Notes: generated by a model from the letters alone, not told the origin. A stretch of DNA of 39,869 nucleotides from Chitinophagaceae bacterium (GCA_016787085.1 JAEUVJ010000032.1:1-39869); one strand, 5' to 3'. Counted from the stretch's first letter, positions 7,916 through 17,880 are shown. Program-made: numbers and translations.

Positions 7916-9169
7916 TCAGTAAGTGATCTTCCAGATCCTTCCCGTTTTTGAATCAGAAATAAATAAGGACCCATCCGGTCCCTGCGCCAGGCCACATGGA
8001 CGATATTTCGCTTCGTGTGCCCCTTTGATGGATTCCTTTCCTGTAAATCCCGTGGCAAACATTTCGTAATTGCCGGAAGGCCTCCCGTTCTTAAAAGGCA
8101 GGAACACTACACAATAACCTGCCTGTGGTAATGGCGCCCGGTTCCAGCTCCCGTGAAAAGCGATAAAGACGCCATTCCTGTATTTTGCAGGAAACTTGTT
8201 GCCTGTATAAAACAATACGGCATTAGGCCCCCAGTGTGCCGGAAAAACATAGACAGGCTGCTCCTTACCGGCACAACGATCCTGCTTATTTCCATCTCCT
8301 CCGTATTCTGGTCCTAATACTTTTTTCTTTTGCTGAGGATCATAATAACAGAAAGGCCATCCATAATCCCCTCCTTTTTTTATCAGGAAAAATTCTTCGG
8401 CCGGTAGCTCGGCGCTTTCTTCATTTGTATATATATCCGGTTTGATCGTATTCAGCATATCACGGCCATGCTGCATGGCGAATAGCTGGTTCACCTGTGT
8501 ATTCCAGTCGAGCCCTACCACATTACGCAAACCGGTAGCATAGCGGGTACCCTGTGCATACGATTGGTTCAACTGGTTTGCTTTGAATTGCCAGATACCT
8601 CCTGCTTTCTCTAATATCGGGCAGGGGTCCTGGCCCGGTGAACCTGCCGACCTGTCTGACACCTGGCAGGCATTCGACGGCGCTCCGATATTCACATAAA
8701 TATTACCGGCATTATCCAACGCTATGGACTTTGACGCATGCTGGCCTTTACTCACTAATCCTGTTACAATCTTTTCGGGTCTGTCCGGATCAGCTACTTC
8801 ATTATCCGCATTTAGTTTATAGCGAAAAACTTCATCATCAGACGAAGCATAGACATAACCATTTTTGATGGCAATACCTGTTCCTTTAAAACTGCCGAAT
8901 ATTTTTACCAGTTCATATTTCCCATCCTTGTTGGCATCACGAAGAACGGCAATCCCCTTTTCATCTTTCAGTTTGTTCAGCTTGACATAGATATCGCCAT
9001 TTGAATTGACAGCGATATGGCGGTTAGTACCCAGCGACTCAACAGCCACTGTTACTTTAAACCCTTTCGGAACGGTTATATCTTCATCAGCCGTTACATT
9101 TTTTGTACGACCCGGTATAAAAGATAATATCGCAATCAATGCAACCAGGTGGAAGGAAAAAAATTTCAT
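7916..9169 (-). CDS. Secreted PQQ-dependent sugar / L-sorbosone dehydrogenase-like beta-propeller
   Basis: A 417-residue exported protein starting MKFFSFHLVALIAILSF, a typical signal peptide; the ATG at 9169 is preferred to a longer frame from 9208. The mature part has propeller-type repeats (GNIYVNIGAPSNAC, GLRNVVGLDWN, GGDYGWPFCYYD, VFIAFHGSWNRAP, GSLFISDSKTGRIWKI), typical of the glucose/sorbosone dehydrogenase family, with several Cys likely in disulfides. A periplasmic oxidoreductase role is known for some relatives; substrate and cofactor use here are not determinable. It converges on the regulator with no gap: TGATCA at 7913-7918 gives both stops, and no terminator is visible. Confidence 0.82.
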   Translation of the reverse strand: MKFFSFHLVALIAILSFIPGRTKNVTADEDITVPKGFKVTVAVESLGTNRHIAVNSNGDIYVKLNKLKDEKGIAVLRDANKDGKYELVKIFGSFKGTGIAIKNGYVYASSDDEVFRYKLNADNEVADPDRPEKIVTGLVSKGQHASKSIALDNAGNIYVNIGAPSNACQVSDRSAGSPGQDPCPILEKAGGIWQFKANQLNQSYAQGTRYATGLRNVVGLDWNTQVNQLFAMQHGRDMLNTIKPDIYTNEESAELPAEEFFLIKKGGDYGWPFCYYDPQQKKKVLGPEYGGDGNKQDRCAGKEQPVYVFPAHWGPNAVLFYTGNKFPAKYRNGVFIAFHGSWNRAPLPQAGYCVVFLPFKNGRPSGNYEMFATGFTGKESIKGAHEAKYRPCGLAQGPDGSLFISDSKTGRIWKITY

Positions 9170-9306
9170 GACAAGAATTTGGAGCGTAAATGTAACTCTT
9201 ATGTTCATGAAAAAGACTGGCCAGACACTGAGAAACTAACATTTTATACCAGCGGTGTCCGTCCGGCCATATTGTTTCATACCTTACCTGCTTAAACATT
9301 TTGGCT

Positions 9307-11754
9307 ATGACTTCCCAGCGCTTCGTCTTCACCGTTCTTATCATTTTCTTTTTAAATACAACCGTTTCTGCACAGGATGATGTTTCATACAAAACTCCGC
9401 CAAAGGACATTGCCGATATGTTGCTCGCCAAACCAACCCCGAACGTCAGCGTGGATGACAAAGGCGAATGGATGCTGTTCACCGAAAGCAGCAGTTATCC
9501 TTCGGTAGAAGAATTGGCCCGGCCGGAGCTACGTATTGCGGGGCTTCGCATCAACCCGGCCAACTTTGCGCCCAGCCGCCAGGTCTTTATCAATGCTGTT
9601 TACCTGAAGAATATTGCCACAGGCAAGGAATACAAAATAACAGGGCTGCCATCACCCCTGTATGCAGGAAGTATTAGCTGGAGCCCGAATGATAAAAAGA
9701 TCGCACTCACCCATACCACATCCGGCCGGGTTGATCTTTATGCAATAGATATTGCCACACAAAAAGCAGTAAAGGTGAATAAAGCGGCATTGAATACCGT
9801 GACCGGCAGTTATCAATGGTATGATGACAACACATTATTATATCGTACGACATTAAAGCCCGCAACAGCAGCACCGCCTAAACCCTTAATGCCGAAAGGG
9901 CCTACTGTGCAGGAAAACTATGGCAAAGCCTCTCCCCGTCCTACCTTCCAGGACATGATCAGGAGCCCCTACGATGAGCAGCTATTCGAATTTTATACTA
10001 CCACACAGCTAGTCAAAAACATAAACGGCATTGAAACAAAGATCGGCCAGCCAGCCATCTATATAGTCATCAATGTTTCGCCGGATAAGAAATATATGCT
10101 GACAAGAACGGTGAAGAAGCCCTTCTCCTACCTCGTTCCTGTCAACGGGTTTACATCCGTTATCAGTATTACCGATATAAATGGCAAACTGATCAAAGTA
10201 CTGGCAGATCTGCCTTCTTCAGAAACAGCGCCCAGTGGAAATGATAACGTGCAATTGGTACGCCGTGGTTTTGACTGGCGGGATGATTTGCCTGCCTCCA
10301 TCACCTGGTGCGAACCCCTCGATAGCGGCATGATCAAAAAACAGGCAGAATACCGTGATGCTGTTTACCAGCTTAACGCTCCCTTTAGCGGTCAGCCTGA
10401 ACAACTATTTAAAACAAAGATGCGTTATCGCGGCACCACCTGGGGTGATCAGAATGTGGCATTCGTCACTGAAGGACTGACAGGCAAACAGACCGTGCAG
10501 GTAGATCGTTTCAATCCCGTTACCGGCGACCTGGAAAAACTGATTGCCAGGAATACAACGGATGGCTATTCTAATCCCGGCTTCCCTGTTACCCATCCCA
10601 ACCAGTATGGCAAGAATGTATTGCAACTGACAGATAATGGCAATAAAGTGCTTTTCAATAATAGTACCGGCGCTTCGCCCAAAGGTGATCTGCCGTTCCT
10701 GCTGTCATTCGACATACATACAAAGAAAACAGACACACTATGGCGCTGCCAGGAAGGACAATTTGAGACCGTGGTCAAGATCCTGGACGCCAATAAACTC
10801 ACCCTTGTCACCAAAAAGGAAAGTGAGAAGGAAATGCCTAATTACTGGTTAAAGAATTTAAGATTGCGCATAGCGGACCGCCAGTTGACCTCGTTCACCA
10901 ATCCTTACCCGCAGTTAGAAGGTGTGAGTAAAGAAAAAATAAAATACAAACGGGCAGATGGCGTGGACCTTACCGGCGACCTGTATCTGCCCAAAGGATA
11001 TGATATCAAACGTGACGGCCCGTTGCCTGTGATCTTATGGGCCTATCCTGCCGAATACAATTCGGCTGCCGATGCCGCACAGATACGTGGCAGCGAACAT
11101 AAATTCACATTGCTGAACTGGGGTTCACCGGTTTACTATGTAACGCAGGGCTATGCGGTACTGAACAATGCCGAGATGCCCATTGTAGCAACGGATAAGG
11201 ATAAAAAGCCCAACGACAATTTTGTTGACCAGTTAAAGATGAATGCAGAAGCCGCTACCAATAAATTAGCAGAGATGGGCGTAGGTGACCGTAATCGTAT
11301 GGCTGTAGGCGGACATAGTTATGGTGCATTCATGACGGCGAATTTACTGGCGCATACGAATCTGTTCAAAGCAGGTATTGCACGAAGCGGCGCTTATAAC
11401 CGCTCTCTTACGCCTTTTGGTTTCCAGAATGAGGACCGTACGTACTGGCAGGCTCCTGAACTATATAATGGAATGAGCCCGTTTAGTTATGCCGATAAAA
11501 TAAAAACCCCGATACTGTTAGTGCATGGCGAAATGGATAACAATACCGGTACCTATCCGATACAAAGTGAAAGGATGTTCAATGCCATTAAAGGGAATGG
11601 CGGCACGGTGAAATATCTAAGCCTGCCATACGAAAGTCACGGCTACCAGGGGCGGGAAAATATATTGCACCTGCTGAATGAACAATATCAGTGGCTGGAG
11701 AAGTATGTAAAGAATACGCCGAAGGCAGAAGAGAACAAGCCAAAGGCGTTTTGA
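9307..11754 (+). CDS. Prolyl oligopeptidase family S9 peptidase (glutamyl-endopeptidase-like)
   Basis: An 815-residue secreted serine peptidase. It starts MTSQRFVFTVLIIFFLNTTV, a signal peptide ending at AQ; the ATG at 9307 is chosen over an upstream TTG at 9301. The N-terminal two thirds is a beta-propeller with repeated SWSPNDKKIALTH-like strands, and the last ~250 residues are an alpha/beta hydrolase. The triad is Ser671 in GGHSYGAF, Asp744 in GEMDNNTG and His778 in ESHGYQGR. The order and the VQLVRRGFDWRDD segment fit the S9 glutamyl-endopeptidase/DPP-like group of Bacteroidota. It probably degrades peptides in the periplasm or at the surface. Monocistronic. Confidence 0.92.
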   Translation: MTSQRFVFTVLIIFFLNTTVSAQDDVSYKTPPKDIADMLLAKPTPNVSVDDKGEWMLFTESSSYPSVEELARPELRIAGLRINPANFAPSRQVFINAVYLKNIATGKEYKITGLPSPLYAGSISWSPNDKKIALTHTTSGRVDLYAIDIATQKAVKVNKAALNTVTGSYQWYDDNTLLYRTTLKPATAAPPKPLMPKGPTVQENYGKASPRPTFQDMIRSPYDEQLFEFYTTTQLVKNINGIETKIGQPAIYIVINVSPDKKYMLTRTVKKPFSYLVPVNGFTSVISITDINGKLIKVLADLPSSETAPSGNDNVQLVRRGFDWRDDLPASITWCEPLDSGMIKKQAEYRDAVYQLNAPFSGQPEQLFKTKMRYRGTTWGDQNVAFVTEGLTGKQTVQVDRFNPVTGDLEKLIARNTTDGYSNPGFPVTHPNQYGKNVLQLTDNGNKVLFNNSTGASPKGDLPFLLSFDIHTKKTDTLWRCQEGQFETVVKILDANKLTLVTKKESEKEMPNYWLKNLRLRIADRQLTSFTNPYPQLEGVSKEKIKYKRADGVDLTGDLYLPKGYDIKRDGPLPVILWAYPAEYNSAADAAQIRGSEHKFTLLNWGSPVYYVTQGYAVLNNAEMPIVATDKDKKPNDNFVDQLKMNAEAATNKLAEMGVGDRNRMAVGGHSYGAFMTANLLAHTNLFKAGIARSGAYNRSLTPFGFQNEDRTYWQAPELYNGMSPFSYADKIKTPILLVHGEMDNNTGTYPIQSERMFNAIKGNGGTVKYLSLPYESHGYQGRENILHLLNEQYQWLEKYVKNTPKAEENKPKAF

Positions 11755-11841
11755 CAGATACGATTATAGCCAATAATTTTTCTCTAAATGAAGCCGGCCT
11801 TGTATCCAAAAAGACATCATACGTTTCTGAAAATAAAAAAT

Positions 11842-12369
11842 ATGAAACCAGTCTTATCCGTTTTTTTTATAGCCATTACGCTGTGTTCCTTCTCACAAAC
11901 CGACACCAGCCGGTTAGTGAGTTACGTTAACTCTGCCTACAAAATTGAATATCCCGCTTCCTGGACGATTGATACTTCTAAAAAAATGGGATCTGAATTT
12001 TTCCTTCTCTCGCCTGTAGAAAATGCAGGTGATAAATTCAGGGAAAATGTGAATCTGATCGTACAGAATCTGTCAGGGAAAGGAATTGATATGGATAAAT
12101 ATGTTGAAATATCCGAAGACCAGATAAAAAATATGGGAGTTAACGGACAAATTAATGAATCAAAAAGGATCGAAAACTCCGGTTCCGGGTATCATAAGAT
12201 GGTTTTTGTTATGTCACAGGGCGTATTCAACCTGAAGGTGGAGCAATACTATTTTATTGAAAAGGAAAAAGCGTACATAATCACTTTCACTGCTGAATCA
12301 GATAAATTTGATGCATACAAAACCGCCGGAGAAAAAATTTTGAATTCATTCGTATTGAAAAGCCAGTAG
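11842..12369 (+). CDS. Secreted DcrB/PsbP-like protein
   Basis: A 175-residue protein with a signal peptide (MKPVLSVFFIAITLCSFSQ) and a mature domain with the pattern YKIEYPASWTID, then KFRENVNLIVQNLSG and a terminal KILNSFVLK. This matches the PsbP/DcrB (DUF1795-type) fold, small beta-alpha proteins without an enzyme function. The ATG at 11842 is favoured over 11788 because it puts the signal peptide first. It follows the S9 peptidase by 87 bp and converges with the ABC exporter. The precise role is unknown. Confidence 0.7.
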   Translation: MKPVLSVFFIAITLCSFSQTDTSRLVSYVNSAYKIEYPASWTIDTSKKMGSEFFLLSPVENAGDKFRENVNLIVQNLSGKGIDMDKYVEISEDQIKNMGVNGQINESKRIENSGSGYHKMVFVMSQGVFNLKVEQYYFIEKEKAYIITFTAESDKFDAYKTAGEKILNSFVLKSQ

Positions 12370-12400
12370 TCGCTGTTCTTTACAGATCAGAAATAAACTT

Positions 12401-14215
12401 TTACCGGTATCCTGCCGCCTGCAATTCGAACAGGCGTGCATAACGGCTATTGGCAGCCATCAATTCTTCATGAGTGCCTAGTTCTGTTACTTTACCCTCA
12501 TCAATGACGGCAATGCGGTCGGCTATACGTACCGTGGAGAATCTATGAGAGATCACAATACCGATGCGCCCTTTCAGGTTTTCTTTTAGTTCTGCAAAAA
12601 TGGCGGCTTCTGCTTCGGGATCAAGTGAAGAAGTAGGCTCATCCAATATCCAGATATCCGCATTGCGGTACATGATCCTTGCCAGCGCCAGCCGTTGCCA
12701 TTCGCCACCGGACAGATCGTGACCGCCTTCAAAAAGTCTTCCCACTTTTGAATCCAAACCATTTGACATTTTTTTGACCAGCCATTCACTCCGCGAATCC
12801 TGCAATGCTTTTATCACATACAGATCATCCGTCGTCCCATCAGGTCTTCCCATTACGACATTCTCTCTTACTGACAGTTCATACGTGGCATAGTCCTGGA
12901 ACAATACACCGATCCTGTCACGCAACGTATCAGGATGCATATCTTTCACATCAATACCGCTTACACGTACAGCTCCTTCCTGCACATCATAGAAACGAAG
13001 CAATAAACGGATCAGGGTGCTTTTACCTGCACCATTCTCTCCCACCAGTGCTATCAGTTCCCCTGGGCGTATCTCTAAGCTCAAATTCTTCAATGCTGTT
13101 TCCGTTCCGCCCGGATAAGTAAAAGTGATATTATCAAAATGAATACCCGCTATAGGCCCTTCGGGGATCATGTGCGGTTTTGCCGGCACAGGCACCAGTG
13201 TACCTATTGAAAGAAAAGAAAAAAAATCATCCAGGAAAGTGGTATGCTGGTCAACAGCTACAAATGTGCTGGATATCTGCTGCAGTGTTCCTGCCACGGA
13301 GGTAAAAGCGCCGATTACCAATACCACACCACCGGGATCTATTTTTCCTTCTATACCCCGTATGCCGACAAATACATAGGCCAATGCAAGAACAGTTCCC
13401 GTAACAAAACCGGTGAGTATGGACATACGGCTTCCTATCTTATACATCTGTTGCCGCTGCCTGAAGAGATCTTCTGATAAAATACTGTGTCGTCCAAGCA
13501 GGTAGTCGGCCAGTACGTAAGCTCTCACTTCTTTTGTATTACGTGGCTGTACTAATAAGCCGCCCAGGTATTCCCTTTCTCTTTCTTCCGGTGTTTCTTT
13601 ATAGAAATATTTATAGAGCTTTGTCGTCACCCTGCTTTCCAATGCGATGGTCAGGATCGCTGCCCCAAGAGCTAATACCAGCAGCAGGTAATGCAGGCTG
13701 GCCAGCAGGCCCGCCATTAATACGATCGTAACAATATTACCTGACAATCCAAGCACAGACCATGTCAGATCACCCGGTCTCCAGTTCACATCACGCCGGG
13801 CTCTTGCCAGCCGGTCATGCCAGTCAGAATTATCAAAATGACCGAGGTCCACTTTTGACGCTTTCCGTAATAATCTTCGCTCCGCTTCCAGTTCCACCCT
13901 GCGTACATACAGGTTTCTACCGTAGCCCATATACGAACCAACAGCCCGCTGCACTACAAACACTATCCACAAACCGACAACGATATAGAGAATATCACTG
14001 AATTGCAGAGATTGCGAACGGGCCTCTGCTATCTTATTCACCAGCACTGCACCTAAGTAAACGGAGATGGGAGGCATGATGGCATTGAACATACCCAGTA
14101 ATGAATAACGTATCAGCAGCCGCGGTGAGGCGGCCCATGCCAGGTTCATCGCCAGCCTGAGGTTTCTTATCACCCTGCCTATCCGGCCTTTTGTCTTAGG
14201 GGCGTTATTCTCCAT
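12401..14215 (-). CDS. ABC transporter, fused permease and ATPase (exporter type)
   Basis: A 604-residue half-transporter. The N-terminal ~320 residues hold membrane segments (e.g. ILYIVVGLWIVFVVQRAVGSY, NIVTIVLMAGLLASLHYLL, ILTGFVTGTVLALAYVFVG), and the C-terminal ~240 a nucleotide-binding domain. Visible ATPase motifs are Walker A GENGAGKST, Q-loop LFQDYATYELS, signature LSGGEWQRLALARI, Walker B IWILDEPTSSLD and the switch His in VISHRFST. It should act as a homodimer or with an unseen partner in the inner membrane. The substrate is not predictable; lone homologues include lipid, drug and peptide exporters. No partner gene is adjacent. Confidence 0.9.
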   Translation of the reverse strand: MENNAPKTKGRIGRVIRNLRLAMNLAWAASPRLLIRYSLLGMFNAIMPPISVYLGAVLVNKIAEARSQSLQFSDILYIVVGLWIVFVVQRAVGSYMGYGRNLYVRRVELEAERRLLRKASKVDLGHFDNSDWHDRLARARRDVNWRPGDLTWSVLGLSGNIVTIVLMAGLLASLHYLLLVLALGAAILTIALESRVTTKLYKYFYKETPEEREREYLGGLLVQPRNTKEVRAYVLADYLLGRHSILSEDLFRQRQQMYKIGSRMSILTGFVTGTVLALAYVFVGIRGIEGKIDPGGVVLVIGAFTSVAGTLQQISSTFVAVDQHTTFLDDFFSFLSIGTLVPVPAKPHMIPEGPIAGIHFDNITFTYPGGTETALKNLSLEIRPGELIALVGENGAGKSTLIRLLLRFYDVQEGAVRVSGIDVKDMHPDTLRDRIGVLFQDYATYELSVRENVVMGRPDGTTDDLYVIKALQDSRSEWLVKKMSNGLDSKVGRLFEGGHDLSGGEWQRLALARIMYRNADIWILDEPTSSLDPEAEAAIFAELKENLKGRIGIVISHRFSTVRIADRIAVIDEGKVTELGTHEELMAANSRYARLFELQAAGYR

Positions 14216-14354
14216 CTGTACAAGTTAAGCCAAATACACAATTCGCTGAAAAGTAGCTGCACTGAATGGTCTGTCTTTTGCCAGTAAGCGGGTGGCCTGC
14301 GGCTGATGAGAGTTTATTTGCTAATTTTAAATACATCCATTAACAACAACTGTT

Positions 14355-15980
14355 ATGAAACGCAGAACTTTCCTCGCCACCGGCACACTGGCCACTGCCG
14401 GTATTGCATCATTGCTGACCTCTTCCTGTAACGATGAACAAACGAATAAAGAACAACCGGCGATAACGGGTGATGTTGTCCCGTCATTCGAACTGGATGA
14501 AGAAACCATCAGCACACTGCAGGAGAAGATGGTTTCAGGCAAATACAATTCTGAACAACTCACACAGCTCTATTTAGCCCGTATTGAAGCCATAGACAAG
14601 AATGGTCCAAAACTGAATTCAGTCATTGAGATCAATCCCGATGCACTGGCTATAGCCAAAGCGATGGATGAAGAAAGAAAAGCAGGAAAAATAAGAGGCC
14701 CGTTACATGGTATTCCTGTTCTCATCAAAGACAATATTGATACAGCCGATAAGATGCAGACCACGGCAGGTTCACTTGCATTGGAAGGACATATCGCCAA
14801 AGAAGATGCATTTGTGGTAAAAAAATTAAGAGAAGCCGGCGCAGTGATCATCGGAAAAACCAATCTTAGTGAATGGGCGAATTTCCGTTCTGCAAAATCC
14901 TGTTCCGGCTGGAGCAGCCGTGGCGGGCAAACAAAAAATCCCTACATACTCGATCATAATCCCTGCGGCTCCAGTTCGGGTTCCGGTGTGGCAGTAGCTG
15001 CTAATCTCTGCGTGATAGCTGTCGGTACAGAAACAGATGGATCTGTCACCTGTCCTGCATCCGTTAGCGGCATTGTTGGCCTGAAACCTACCGTTGGCTT
15101 AGTGAGCCGCTCTGGTATCATTCCTATTTCTGCCACGCAGGATACAGCCGGGCCCATGGGAAGAACCGTTAAAGATGTCTCCATACTATTAGGCGCCATG
15201 ACCGGTTCGGATACCACTGATGCCATTACTAAAGAAAGCGAAGGCAAAGCGTTAACCGATTACACAAAGTTTCTCGATGCAAACGGACTGAAAGGGAAAC
15301 GTATCGGTATTGATAAAAAGCCGCAGGGTGATAACCAGTATATGCATGTCCTGGTGAAAAAAGCAAAAGAGGTGTTGATACAGCAGGGAGCAGAAGTAAT
15401 AGAAATAGATTATTATGAAAAGATCAGCAAACTGGGTGATGCAGAATATGAAGTGCTGCAATATGAGTTCAAAGATGGATTGAACAAATATCTTTCATCC
15501 TCCGGTGCTTCCGTAAAAACGCTGGCCGATGTGATCGCTTTCAACAAAGCCAATGAAGATAAAGCGATGCCTTACTTCAAACAGGACATATTGGAAAGCT
15601 CCGATAAGAAAGGCGACCTGAACAGCAAAGAATATAAAGAAGCGTTGCAGAAAAGCCATACCGGCTCCCGTAAGATACTGGATGAGGTGATACAGCAAAA
15701 TAAACTTGATGCCATTTGCGGCCTGACAATGGGGCCCGCCTGCAGCATTGATATGATCTACGGTGACAGGTGGGGTGATGTTTTCCTGACAATGCCTGCT
15801 GCGATCAGTGGTTACCCGCATATCTCTGTTCCCTGCGGTACCATATATAGTTTACCGATAGGCCTGTCCTTTTTCGGCCCTGCTTACAGTGAACCGGTAC
15901 TTCTTGCCATCGCTTATGCATACGAACAGGCATCAAGGAACAGAATACTACCGGCATTTCAAAAATCATTTCTTTTATAA
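14355..15980 (+). CDS. Amidase (amidase signature family), exported
   Basis: A 541-residue hydrolase of the amidase-signature family (GatA/AtzF-like fold). The Ser-cisSer-Lys triad is visible: Lys125 in PVLIKDNID, the cis-Ser about 206 in PCGSSSGSG, and the nucleophile Ser230 in GTETDGSVTCPAS. The N-terminus MKRRTFLATGTLATAGIASL has a twin-arginine motif, then LTSSC, a possible lipobox with Cys25, so it may be Tat-exported and lipid-anchored. GatA is unlikely because it is exported and has no GatB/C neighbours. It probably hydrolyses small amides in the periplasm. Confidence 0.9.
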   Translation: MKRRTFLATGTLATAGIASLLTSSCNDEQTNKEQPAITGDVVPSFELDEETISTLQEKMVSGKYNSEQLTQLYLARIEAIDKNGPKLNSVIEINPDALAIAKAMDEERKAGKIRGPLHGIPVLIKDNIDTADKMQTTAGSLALEGHIAKEDAFVVKKLREAGAVIIGKTNLSEWANFRSAKSCSGWSSRGGQTKNPYILDHNPCGSSSGSGVAVAANLCVIAVGTETDGSVTCPASVSGIVGLKPTVGLVSRSGIIPISATQDTAGPMGRTVKDVSILLGAMTGSDTTDAITKESEGKALTDYTKFLDANGLKGKRIGIDKKPQGDNQYMHVLVKKAKEVLIQQGAEVIEIDYYEKISKLGDAEYEVLQYEFKDGLNKYLSSSGASVKTLADVIAFNKANEDKAMPYFKQDILESSDKKGDLNSKEYKEALQKSHTGSRKILDEVIQQNKLDAICGLTMGPACSIDMIYGDRWGDVFLTMPAAISGYPHISVPCGTIYSLPIGLSFFGPAYSEPVLLAIAYAYEQASRNRILPAFQKSFLL

Positions 15981-16025
15981 AAGGCAATTTATACTTTACG
16001 GGCTCAGTATAAATAATAAAGCCCC

Positions 16026-16511
16026 ATGAAATACCTGACATTCCTGCCCGTTATTGCCCTTGCGCTCATTGCATGCCACACTTCGCCAGACAAAAGAGAT
16101 GCGCAGCATCTCCATCATTTCTCCGAAAAGAAAATGCCCCTCACCTATCATCCGGGATTTGGAGACTTTATGGCAAATATCCAGGTACACCATGCCAAAC
16201 TCTGGTTCGCCGGGATCAATGAGAACTGGCGCCTGGCTGATTTTGAAAAACATGAGATCGAAGAAACACTGGAAAACATAAAAAACTTCAAAGCAGAAAA
16301 AAAGGAGACTCCCCAGCTCAGCCTGCTCAGTCCTTTGCTCGACAGTATCGGCCATTCGATCAGAACGAAAAATGTTTCTTCGTTCAAAAGCAATTACACG
16401 CAATTAACCAATGGCTGCAATGCCTGCCACCGGGCGGCCAATCATGATTTTATCAATATCAAAACGCCGGACATATCGCCTGTTCCGAATCAAAGCTACC
16501 GGCCGGAATGA
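16026..16511 (+). CDS. Lipoprotein with CxxCH haem motif (cytochrome c'-like)
   Basis: A 161-residue protein with a lipoprotein signal (MKYLTFLPVIALALIAC, Cys17). The mature part is predicted helical, with FGDFMANIQVHHAKLWFAG and DFEKHEIEETLENIKNFKAE resembling the four-helix cytochrome c'/b562 pattern. A single CNACH (Cys131, Cys134, His135) sits in the last helix, the expected haem-c site for that class. This suggests a small membrane-attached haem protein, function unknown. It follows the amidase by 45 bp on the same strand and may be co-transcribed. Confidence 0.7.
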   Translation: MKYLTFLPVIALALIACHTSPDKRDAQHLHHFSEKKMPLTYHPGFGDFMANIQVHHAKLWFAGINENWRLADFEKHEIEETLENIKNFKAEKKETPQLSLLSPLLDSIGHSIRTKNVSSFKSNYTQLTNGCNACHRAANHDFINIKTPDISPVPNQSYRPE

Positions 16512-16540
16512 GAACGGTGTAAAGAGAATATCTTTATGGC

Positions 16541-17212
16541 ATGAAAATAAAAGCCATTCTTACCGGAGCTACCGGCATGGTAGGTGAAGGTGTATTACAT
16601 GAGTGTCTGTTGCACGATGAAGTGGAAGAAGTATTGGTGGTCGGCCGGAGATCATGTAACATGACACACCTGAAATTAAAAGAAATCGTTCATGCTGACC
16701 TTTATGATCTTTCTGTCATAGAAGGACAATTGAAAGGATATAATGCCTGTTTCTTTTGTCTTGGCACCACTTCGGTCGGCAAGAAAGAACCGGAATATTC
16801 TAAGATCACTTACGAACTTGCCATGAGTTTTGGCAAAACACTGAGCCGGCAAAACCCGGAAATGACTTTCTGTTATATCTCCGGCGTCGGAACAGACAGC
16901 ACAGAAAAAGGAAGACTGATGTGGGCAAGGGTAAAAGGGAAAACAGAAAATGACCTGCTGAAATTACCCTTTAAAAGAGTTTACCATTTCAGACCGGGTA
17001 TTATCAAACCGACAAAAGGGTTAAAAAACACACTGGGATTTTATAAATACTCAGGCTGGCTGATACCTGTTATAAAACTGCTGGCTCCCAAAAGCGTATG
17101 CACACTGAAAGACCTGGGACTGGCAATGATCCACGCAGCCGGCAAAGGATATGAAAAGAACATTCTTGAGGTCAGCGACATTAATGCATTAGCCAAAAAA
17201 TCACCGTTATGA
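16541..17212 (+). CDS. NAD(P)-binding atypical SDR / epimerase-like protein
   Basis: A 223-residue Rossmann-fold protein with the nucleotide-binding loop TGATGMVGEGV (residues 8-18). Conserved features are HADLYDLSVIEG, ACFFCLGTTSVGKKEPEY, the strand FCYISGVGTDS and VYHFRPGIIKP, typical of the HTATIP2/YwnB-like atypical short-chain dehydrogenases. Tyr of the classical YxxxK motif is not evident. Its stop overlaps the next start (ATGA at 17209-17212), so the two are translationally coupled. TATCTTTA lies 4 nt before the ATG and may be a −7 box. Confidence 0.82.
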   Translation: MKIKAILTGATGMVGEGVLHECLLHDEVEEVLVVGRRSCNMTHLKLKEIVHADLYDLSVIEGQLKGYNACFFCLGTTSVGKKEPEYSKITYELAMSFGKTLSRQNPEMTFCYISGVGTDSTEKGRLMWARVKGKTENDLLKLPFKRVYHFRPGIIKPTKGLKNTLGFYKYSGWLIPVIKLLAPKSVCTLKDLGLAMIHAAGKGYEKNILEVSDINALAKKSPL

Positions 17213-17715
17213 GCAGCCAACCTATCAACTGGAGCAGTTTCAGTCTCCGTGTCAACATCAGAAAAGATATCCAAATCATTTATGATTGCTGGACATTACA
17301 AGCCGGCCTGGAAAACTGGTTTCTGAGAGAAGCAGTTTTCAAAGATGCTTCAGGAAAACAACGGGCAGGTAATGAACCTGTACAGAAAGGCGACACCTAT
17401 GAATGGCGCTGGCATGGCTATCCGGATGAAGTGATGGAAAGAGGAACGGTACTGGAAGCCAATGGCAAGGATCAATTCATTTTTACTTTCTCGCTGCAAT
17501 GCCCGGTGACAATACGGATATACACCGAGGCGGATGAAACCATAGTGGAGCTGACTGAAAGCGGGCTGCCTACCGATGACAAGACCCGATCTGCTCATTT
17601 TGTTGGTGACTCGAGAGGATGGGTATTTTATCTCACCAATCTTAAATCTGTTCTTGAAGGCGGGGTGGATCTCCGGAATAAAAAAATGGAACTGAGGAAT
17701 GTGATAACGGCATAG
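17209..17715 (+). CDS. SRPBCC (START/AHSA1-type) domain protein
   Basis: A 168-residue single-domain protein. The pattern SLRVNIRKDIQIIYDCWT...LENWFL at the start, DTYEWRWHGYPDEVMERGTVLEA in the middle and GWVFYLTNLKSVLEGGVDLR at the end is that of the AHSA1/SRPBCC hydrophobic-cavity fold. Such proteins bind small hydrophobic ligands or act as co-chaperones. It is coupled by a 4-bp overlap to the SDR-like gene, suggesting a joint role on one small molecule, which cannot be identified here. Confidence 0.8.
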   Translation: MSSQPINWSSFSLRVNIRKDIQIIYDCWTLQAGLENWFLREAVFKDASGKQRAGNEPVQKGDTYEWRWHGYPDEVMERGTVLEANGKDQFIFTFSLQCPVTIRIYTEADETIVELTESGLPTDDKTRSAHFVGDSRGWVFYLTNLKSVLEGGVDLRNKKMELRNVITA

Positions 17716-17820
17716 TTTTTCGGTTGCAAAAAGGAAAAAACAGTGCGGTATGATCTCTCTAATAATAAACGAGTTTGATATGACCTGTAACAATTGAAAT
17801 TGCGAATACTAATTATCTAA

Positions 17821-17880
17821 AAATCAATATTCGACTTTCTTGATTTCATAGTGCGTACGGCGTAAATTTATGTGTTGGGC
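17821..17880 (+). repeat. Junction repeat A, copy 1
   Basis: Sixty bases that match 18615-18674 at 51 of 60 positions by my count. The best conserved part is ACGGCGTAAATTTATGTGT. The copy ends in GTTGGGC, 51 bp before a foreign-looking hypothetical gene. Both copies lie in front of unrelated genes, so this is a dispersed junction element rather than a gene duplicate. Confidence 0.8.
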
